NCBI GenBank assembly: GCA_030537335.1
Contig: JAUNNK010000007.1
Span: 1-43,603, forward strand
Direction of reading: 5' to 3'
DNA: 43,603 nucleotides
Source: Clostridia bacterium
Lineage (GTDB): Bacteria > Bacillota > Clostridia > Christensenellales > Aristaeellaceae
The position numbers and the translations under genes are program-made. Shown here in pieces: positions 39,019 to 43,603 of the stretch (the first letter of the stretch is position 1; every line of letters begins with the position of its first letter). Under the pieces are notes generated by a model. It was not told where the DNA came from. It saw only the letters and a list, made by a program, of their open reading frames with translations, and made no database searches.

Positions 39019-40110
39019 TCAGCCCACCAGGGAGATAATCAGTCCGCCGACGATGGCGGAGGCGATCTGTCCGGCGACGTTTGCACCCGCCGCGTGCATC
39101 AGCAGGTAGTTGTAGGGGTCCTCCTTCAAGCCCATCTTGTGCACCACACGGGAGGCCATGGGGAAGGCGGAGATGCCCGCCGCACCGATCATGGGGTTCA
39201 TCTTCTCCCTGCGGAACAGGTTCAGGAATTTCACGAACAGCACGCCGCCGAAGGTGTCGAAGATGAAGGCCACCAGGCCCAGGCACAGGATCATCAGGGT
39301 CTCCAGGCGAAGGAAGGCCTCGCCCTTCATGCTGATGGCCACGGTGATGCCCAGCAGCAGCGTGATCAGGTTTGCCAGCACCTTCTGGGCAGCCTCGGAC
39401 AGGGAATTCAGCACGCCGCACTCGCGGATCAGGTTGCCGAACATCAGGAAGCCCACCAGCGAGGCCGACGCGGGAGCCACCAGCGCCGCGATCATCGTGA
39501 CGCAGATGGGGAAGAGGATGCGCAGCGTGCGGGACACGTCCGCCGGATTGTACTGCATGCGAATCCGGCGCTCCTTCTGGGTGGTGATCAGCCGGATGCA
39601 GGGAGGCTGGACGATGGGCACCAGCGCCATGTAGGAATAGGCGGCGACGATGATCGCGCCGATGTACTTCGTTCCGAAGTGGTTGGCCACCACGATGGAG
39701 GTGGGGCCGTCCGCCGCGCCGATGATGGCGATGGAGGCCGCGTCGGTGAGCTCAAAGCCCATGAGGCTCGCCATAATCAGCGTAAAGAAGATGCCGAACT
39801 GCGCCGCCGCGCCGATCAAAAGCAGGCTGGGGTTGGACAGCAGCGGGCCGAAGTCGATCATCGCGCCGATGCCGATGAACAGCAGCAGCGGAAACAGCTC
39901 GTTTGCAATGCCTGCGTTGTACAGGGTTTCCAGAACCGCGTTCGCGCCGGAGAAGGGAAGGTTGACCAGTATCGCGCCGAAGCCCATTGGCAGCAGCAGC
40001 GTGGGCTCCATGTCCTTCTTGATGGCCAGATAGATCAGTATGCCGCCGATGACCCACATCACCGGCATCTGCCAGGTGATGGCTTGCAGATTCGTCAGGA
40101 AGCTGTCCAT
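39019..40110 (-). CDS. oadB: Sodium ion-translocating decarboxylase beta subunit (OadB-type)
   Basis: 363 residues, about nine or more hydrophobic segments. Family signatures are FIGIGAMIDFGPLLSNP, IIGAADGPTSIVVANHF and the paired half GISAFPMASRVVHKMG with NYLLMHAAGANVAGQIASAI. This subunit carries sodium through the membrane, driven by decarboxylation of a biotin-bound acid (oxaloacetate, methylmalonyl-CoA or glutaconyl-CoA). The carboxyltransferase and biotin subunits are not in the window, so the acid is not known. AAGGAGG precedes the start at 40110. A strong promoter at 40206-40234 leads into a ~90-nt leader. The 38-residue gene follows at once. Confidence 0.93.
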   Translation of the reverse strand: MDSFLTNLQAITWQMPVMWVIGGILIYLAIKKDMEPTLLLPMGFGAILVNLPFSGANAVLETLYNAGIANELFPLLLFIGIGAMIDFGPLLSNPSLLLIGAAAQFGIFFTLIMASLMGFELTDAASIAIIGAADGPTSIVVANHFGTKYIGAIIVAAYSYMALVPIVQPPCIRLITTQKERRIRMQYNPADVSRTLRILFPICVTMIAALVAPASASLVGFLMFGNLIRECGVLNSLSEAAQKVLANLITLLLGITVAISMKGEAFLRLETLMILCLGLVAFIFDTFGGVLFVKFLNLFRREKMNPMIGAAGISAFPMASRVVHKMGLKEDPYNYLLMHAAGANVAGQIASAIVGGLIISLVG

Positions 40111-40205
40111 GGTTCCTCCTTGCGTGATTCGAAATATGTGCGCCCCGGGCGAGGGGTCGGCGTCTCAGGATATGCAAAGCTGCGTCCGCCAACCGGAGCC
40201 TACCT

Positions 40206-40234
40206 ATGATATACCGTCAGCGGGCTTTTGTCAA
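40206..40234 (-). promoter_or_regulatory. Promoter of oadB-oadG-like
   Basis: Minus strand: perfect TTGACA (40234-40229), 17-nt spacer, TATCAT (40211-40206). The -35 box overlaps the end of the preceding phospholipase-like gene. A leader of about 90 nt follows with GC-rich pairs but no riboswitch class I recognise. Confidence 0.82.
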
Positions 40235-40998
40235 TTGATTTCGTGTTCTCTTCCTGCAAAATCGGAGGCGGTCCACTTGTCTAGCGGCGCGTCCGCTTCG
40301 ATGGCGGAGAAATAGCGCTCCAGCTGCTCCGCCGCCTCGTCAACGCAGTCCCGCAGCTTCTGATCCAGCATCGCGATTCCCCGGCGAATGCCCTCCGAGG
40401 GCTCGGCGTAGGGGATGACGCCGTCCCAGGCGGCGCTCAGCTTGCCCGGCAGCGATGCCAGAAAGCGCCCGTTCTGCAGGACCAGCGCCCGGCGCATGGC
40501 CCAGTAGACGCGCACGTCGGCGCGGTACTGGTGGGGCGTGAGGCTTACGTACATCTGCACCGCCGCGCGGCAGTCCGCGTCGCCGGGAAAGATGCGCCGG
40601 GGAAGCTCGAGCGCGCCCCGCTGGTACAGATCCCGGTCGTAGGCGGCCTCCAGCGGCAGGTGCTTCGCCTCGCCCCGCGCGTCCATGGCCTTCAGCTCCG
40701 GGTGGCACAGGCGATCCAGGGCGTAGTGGGTGAAGAAGCCCGCGGCGTAGTCCGCCGCGCCCGGCATGCCGCTGCGCACGGCACTGCGCATGCGCTCCAG
40801 CGCCACGAAGCCCGGCTGGCGGTGCAGGCCGAAGCCCTCGGCGCGGTGGCTGGCGCTCAAATCGGTGAACAGCGGGTCGGGGCCGAAGGTGCCCAGGCGA
40901 AAGGCCGTGGAATCGGGATCGACGCGGCTGCGCAGGCTCCGGTCCGCGGCGGCCAGCACTCGCTTTCCAAAGATATAGTGTGCAAGCTGATCCGGCAT
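40231..40998 (-). CDS. Zinc-dependent phospholipase C-like protein
   Basis: 255 residues. The opening MPDQLAHYIFGKRVLAA, then RLGTFGPDPLFTDL, and GFFTHYALDRLCHPEL are the histidine-rich stretches of the PF00882-like zinc phospholipase C fold: His in AHYIFG, Asp in GPDP, and HYxLDxxCHP. Many bacterial members are intracellular or poorly studied and no signal peptide is visible. It is 29 nt downstream of the cardiolipin synthase gene on the same strand, so a shared role in phospholipid turnover is a reasonable inference. GGGAGG precedes the ATG at 40998. Confidence 0.85.
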   Translation of the reverse strand: MPDQLAHYIFGKRVLAAADRSLRSRVDPDSTAFRLGTFGPDPLFTDLSASHRAEGFGLHRQPGFVALERMRSAVRSGMPGAADYAAGFFTHYALDRLCHPELKAMDARGEAKHLPLEAAYDRDLYQRGALELPRRIFPGDADCRAAVQMYVSLTPHQYRADVRVYWAMRRALVLQNGRFLASLPGKLSAAWDGVIPYAEPSEGIRRGIAMLDQKLRDCVDEAAEQLERYFSAIEADAPLDKWTASDFAGREHEIN

Positions 40999-41027
40999 GA
41001 TCTGCCTCCCTGTAATGGAAGAAATAC

Positions 41028-42656
41028 TTACAGCAGCGGCGCCAGCAGGCGCAGCAGGCTCTGCACCAGGCGGGTATGCAGCGGGCGGCCCCTGCCGTAA
41101 TTCGCCGTGACCTCCCGGCATCTGGGGAAGGTCGCCTCGAAGTCGGCGCGCACGTCCCGCACAGCGCTGCATCGGTACAGCAGCACCGCATCCTCAAAGT
41201 GCAGATACAGGCTGCGATAGTCCAAATTGATGGTGCCCACCACGGCGGTGCTGTCGTCGGAGACCATCTGCTTGGCGTGCATGAAGCCCGGCGTGAACTC
41301 GTAGATACGCACGCCGCAGCGCGCCAGCTGGGCGTAGTAGGAGCGGGTCAGGCGGTACACCAGCTTCTTGTCCGGGATGCCGGGCGTGATGATGCGCACG
41401 TCCACGCCCCGCTTCGCCGCCAACGTCAGTTCCTCGGTCATCTCGTCGTCCAGGATCAGGTAAGGCGTGGTGATCCAGCAGTAGCGCCGGGCGTTCTTCA
41501 GCACGTTCATGTACACGTTTTCGCCCACGCGCTCGTCGTCCAGCGGGGAATCGGCGTAGGGCTGCACGTAGCCGTCGGAGAGGTTTTTGTCCTGATCCTT
41601 GCAGATGTAGCGCTGGAAGTCGTCGTCCATGCGCCTCTCGGCGTTCCACATCTCCAAAAAGAGCAGCGTTAGGCTGCGCACCGCGTCGCCCCGCAGCAGC
41701 ACGCCCGTGTCCTTCCAGTGTCCGTAGGGGTGGGTCAGGGCAGAAACCCTTTGGGTTTTCGACGCGGCCTTTCGACCGAACGTCGACGACCAAATCGAAG
41801 ATTTGGGCGCGATGCCTCGGTTGAAGTACTCGTCCGCCAGGTTGTAGCCGCCGGTGAAGCCCACCCTGCCGTCGATCACGGTGATCTTGCGGTGGTCGCG
41901 GTTGTTCATGAAGGCGCTGGCGATGGGCAGGATCGGGTTGAACGCCCGGCACTGAATGCCCTGCTCCTCCATGCGGCGCACGAAGCCGCGATCGATGAAG
42001 GCCACGCTGCCCACGTCGTCGTAGAACAGTCGCACCTCCACACCCGCGCGGGCGCGCTCGGCCAGAATCTCCTCGATCTCGAAGAAGCAGGAGGAGCACT
42101 CGATGGCATGGTACTCCATGAAGATGAACTTCTTCGCCTTTTTCAGCTCCGCCTTCAGCGCCTCGAAGGCCGCGCCGGTGTCGGCGTGGAACTCCACCTG
42201 GGTGTTGCGGTAGGCGGGGAACTTGCACCAGGATTGCAGATAGCGCATCTGCGCTGCCGCGCCTGCGTCCTCCACCTCCAGCGCGTGCAGCACGTCCGGG
42301 TCCTGTTGCAGATTGAGGATCAGACTGCGGTCGATGCTCTCGTAGCGCTTGCGCATGGTGTGGGTGGCCCAGGGCTGGCCCACCAGCAGGTACAGGATCA
42401 GGCCCAGCACCGGAAAGGTGAGCACCAGCAGGATCCACAGGTTCTTGGAGGCCGAGCTGCGCTTCTGATTGATGATGGCCACCGCCACCACCAGCGCCAG
42501 AAGCTCCGTGGCGAACTGCACGTAGGGGAACGACGTTCCGGCGCGATCGAGCAGCGAGACGATCCAGCCGATCTGCAAAATCAGCGCCAGCGCGGCGAAA
42601 AACGCCCTGCCGATGCTGTTCTTCACGTCCCGTGATTCCTTCCTGCGGTCGTTCAT
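41028..42656 (-). CDS. cls: Cardiolipin synthase
   Basis: 542 residues. Two N-terminal membrane helices (residues 15-35 and 45-95) anchor it. Two HKD (phospholipase D) motifs are present: HRKITVIDG with H255, K257 and D262, and MHAKQMVSDDSTAVVGTINL near residue 465. The HWKDTG between them is also typical. It joins two phosphatidylglycerols to make cardiolipin. The unusual part is residues 281-310, between EYFNR and YGHWKD, where typical proteins have only a few residues; its DNA is full of palindromes (see repeat at 41744-41806). GGAGGAGG supports the ATG at 42656. The reading frame is unbroken, so the protein may well be active. Followed closely by the phospholipase C-like gene. Confidence 0.94.
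   Translation of the reverse strand: MNDRRKESRDVKNSIGRAFFAALALILQIGWIVSLLDRAGTSFPYVQFATELLALVVAVAIINQKRSSASKNLWILLVLTFPVLGLILYLLVGQPWATHTMRKRYESIDRSLILNLQQDPDVLHALEVEDAGAAAQMRYLQSWCKFPAYRNTQVEFHADTGAAFEALKAELKKAKKFIFMEYHAIECSSCFFEIEEILAERARAGVEVRLFYDDVGSVAFIDRGFVRRMEEQGIQCRAFNPILPIASAFMNNRDHRKITVIDGRVGFTGGYNLADEYFNRGIAPKSSIWSSTFGRKAASKTQRVSALTHPYGHWKDTGVLLRGDAVRSLTLLFLEMWNAERRMDDDFQRYICKDQDKNLSDGYVQPYADSPLDDERVGENVYMNVLKNARRYCWITTPYLILDDEMTEELTLAAKRGVDVRIITPGIPDKKLVYRLTRSYYAQLARCGVRIYEFTPGFMHAKQMVSDDSTAVVGTINLDYRSLYLHFEDAVLLYRCSAVRDVRADFEATFPRCREVTANYGRGRPLHTRLVQSLLRLLAPLL
41744..41806. repeat. In-frame palindromic element within cls
   Basis: Three hairpins lie end to end: AAACCC-TTT-GGGTTT (41744-41758), TCGACG (41759-41764) with CGTCGA (41781-41786) around CGG/CCG, and CCAAATC-GAA-GATTTGG (41790-41806). 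They fall inside the extra 30 residues (codons at 41727-41816) of cardiolipin synthase. The codons here (TCT, TCG, AAA, GGT, AGG) are unlike those around them. The short stems with 3-nt loops resemble those in the gene-free stretches at 25.7 and 32.5 kb. Confidence 0.7.
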
Positions 42657-42802
42657 TCCCGGTCCTCCTCCATCGACTTGGCATTTGCGTATCATCATAT
42701 CGCCGCAGGGTAAACTTTCTATGAACTTTGCCAACGCCATCCTGAAAAGTATTTCAAAATTTGCGCCGCTTCATTCGCCGCAGGGAATTTTTCGCGAAGG
42801 AC

Positions 42803-42831
42803 TGTACAGCGCAAGGAACCTGTGTTATAAT
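42803..42831 (+). promoter_or_regulatory. Promoter of the DUF134-NifX gene
   Basis: TGTACA (42803-42808), 17-nt spacer, perfect TATAAT (42826-42831). The gene starts at GTG 42864. The -35 box is only 4 of 6. Confidence 0.65.
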
Positions 42832-42863
42832 CGACATATGACGGAAATAAGGAGGCGACGGAG

Positions 42864-43603
42864 GTGCCGAGACCCCAGCGATGCCGGAGAATCTGCTTTG
42901 AGCCGGAGGTGTGCCGCTTCGCTCCGGAGGGTGGTGCGGAGGGCCGCGCGGTGGTGCTGAGCCTGGACGAATTCGAGGTGATTCGCCTGGTGGACGCGCA
43001 GGGCTGCACCCACGAGCAGTGCGCTGCGCAGATGGAGATCTCCCGCACCACGGTGACGGAGATCTGTGAGCGCGCGCGCCGGAAGATCGCGGACTGCCTG
43101 GTCAACGGCCGGGCGCTGGTGATCGAGGGCGGCAATTATCGCGTTTGCGACGGCTCGGCGGCGTGCTGCTGCGGGCCCTGCCGCTTCCGCAAATCGACCA
43201 TGGAACATGAGGAGGACGGAAACATGCGCATTGCAGTGACCTATGACAACGGAGAAATCTTTCAGCACTTCGGCCACACCGAGCAGTTCAAGCTCTACGA
43301 GGTGCAGGACGGCAAGGTGGTACGCAGCCAGGTGATCGACACCCTGGGCAGCGGCCACGGCGCGCTGGCGGGCTTTCTGCGCCTGCACGAGGTGACGGCG
43401 CTGATCTGCGGCGGCATCGGCGGCGGCGCGCGCATGGCGCTGGAGCAGGCGGGCATAAAGCTGTACGGCGGCGTGCAGGGCAGCGCGGACGCGGCGGTGC
43501 AGGCCTTCATCGACGGCAGGCTTACATATGACCCGGACGTGATGTGCAGCCACCACGACCACGGCGAGGACCATAGCTGCGGCGACCACGGCTGCGGCAA
43601 CCA
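42864..43603 (+). CDS. DUF134 DNA-binding domain fused to a NifX/NifB-type cluster-binding domain (incomplete at right edge)
   Basis: An open frame of at least 246 codons runs off the window. Residues 1-~120 are DUF134: PRPQRCRRICFEPEVC, VLSLDEFEVIRLVD, EQCAAQMEISRTTVTEICER (a helix-turn-helix) and the cysteine-rich ACCCGPCRFRK. From residue 121 the text is that of the NifX/dinitrogenase iron-molybdenum cofactor family: MRIAVTYDNGEIFQHFGHTE and CGGIGGGARMALEQAGIKLY. A His/Cys-rich tail (CSHHDHGEDHSCGDHGCG) begins at about residue 229. The GTG start has AAGGAGG 8 nt upstream. The ATG at 43224, exactly where free NifX-like proteins start, has its own AGGAGG 8 nt upstream. Function is unknown; metal-cluster related control is a guess from the domains. 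Confidence 0.85.
   Translation, partial: MPRPQRCRRICFEPEVCRFAPEGGAEGRAVVLSLDEFEVIRLVDAQGCTHEQCAAQMEISRTTVTEICERARRKIADCLVNGRALVIEGGNYRVCDGSAACCCGPCRFRKSTMEHEEDGNMRIAVTYDNGEIFQHFGHTEQFKLYEVQDGKVVRSQVIDTLGSGHGALAGFLRLHEVTALICGGIGGGARMALEQAGIKLYGGVQGSADAAVQAFIDGRLTYDPDVMCSHHDHGEDHSCGDHGCGN

Overview
The window is GC-rich DNA (roughly 60 percent or more) from a bacterium that looks like an anaerobic, probably host- or gut-associated member of the Clostridia (Firmicutes). This rests on strong GGAGG ribosome sites, near-consensus sigma-A promoters, the rpsF-ssb-rpsR order, a BspA-type leucine-rich repeat protein, an OadB-type sodium pump subunit, paired half-size chromate transporters, and a DUF134/NifX-type protein. 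The exact genus cannot be told from the window. I saw no phage, IS element, CRISPR array, rRNA or tRNA.

Layout. 1-3.0 kb: tail of a class II aldolase, cysK, and a secreted leucine-rich repeat protein. 3.0-5.3 kb (minus): an SDR oxidoreductase and an L-fucose/arabinose isomerase-family enzyme with a LacI-type operator on its own promoter, likely a sugar-use module. 5.4-6.8 kb: rpsF-ssb-rpsR with a leader hairpin that fits the S6:S18 autoregulation motif. 7.1-9.5 kb: an orphan extracellular solute-binding protein. 9.5-13.5 kb (minus): a four-gene cell-surface glycan operon (GT4 glycosyltransferase, radical SAM/SPASM protein, two LicD-family transferases). 13.9-15.4 kb: a TIM-barrel protein and a YczE-type membrane protein. 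15.5-20.2 kb: acyl-ACP thioesterase, SRAP protein, DUF1015 protein, sirtuin (minus), PHP phosphoesterase, TfoX C-terminal-domain protein. 20.3-24.0 kb (minus): polysaccharide ABC exporter (permease, then ATPase with carbohydrate-binding tail), PncC/CinA amidase and two chromate-transporter halves. 24.3-25.5 kb: an AlgX/DHHW-type protein, again surface glycan. 25.9-27.3 kb (minus): metallophosphoesterase and pentapeptide-repeat protein. 27.4-30.5 kb (minus): a compact lipoate cassette (lipoate ligase, free lipoyl domain, lipoyl synthase, second lipoate ligase). 30.8-32.3 kb: secreted C69 dipeptidase. 32.6-35.1 kb (minus): P-loop kinase, proC, DUF89 phosphatase. 35.3-38.8 kb: IMP dehydrogenase, NagD-like phosphatase, MerR/GyrI regulator. 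38.9-40.1 kb (minus): OadB with a 38-residue OadG-like partner. 40.2-42.7 kb (minus): cardiolipin synthase and a zinc-dependent phospholipase C-like protein. 42.9 kb-end: a DUF134 domain fused in frame to a NifX-type domain, cut by the window edge.

The strongest unusual points are: (i) the self-contained lipoate cassette with a stand-alone 80-residue lipoyl carrier and no 2-oxoacid dehydrogenase beside it; (ii) a palindrome-rich segment inserted in frame inside the cardiolipin synthase, resembling intergenic palindromes elsewhere in the window; (iii) the DUF134-NifX fusion that keeps an internal Shine-Dalgarno and ATG; (iv) a 38-residue OadG-like gene; and (v) several structured or repeated intergenic elements (13.8, 20.2/37.9, 25.5-25.9 and 32.3-32.6 kb).

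All functions are read from motifs and family memory. No database search was run.
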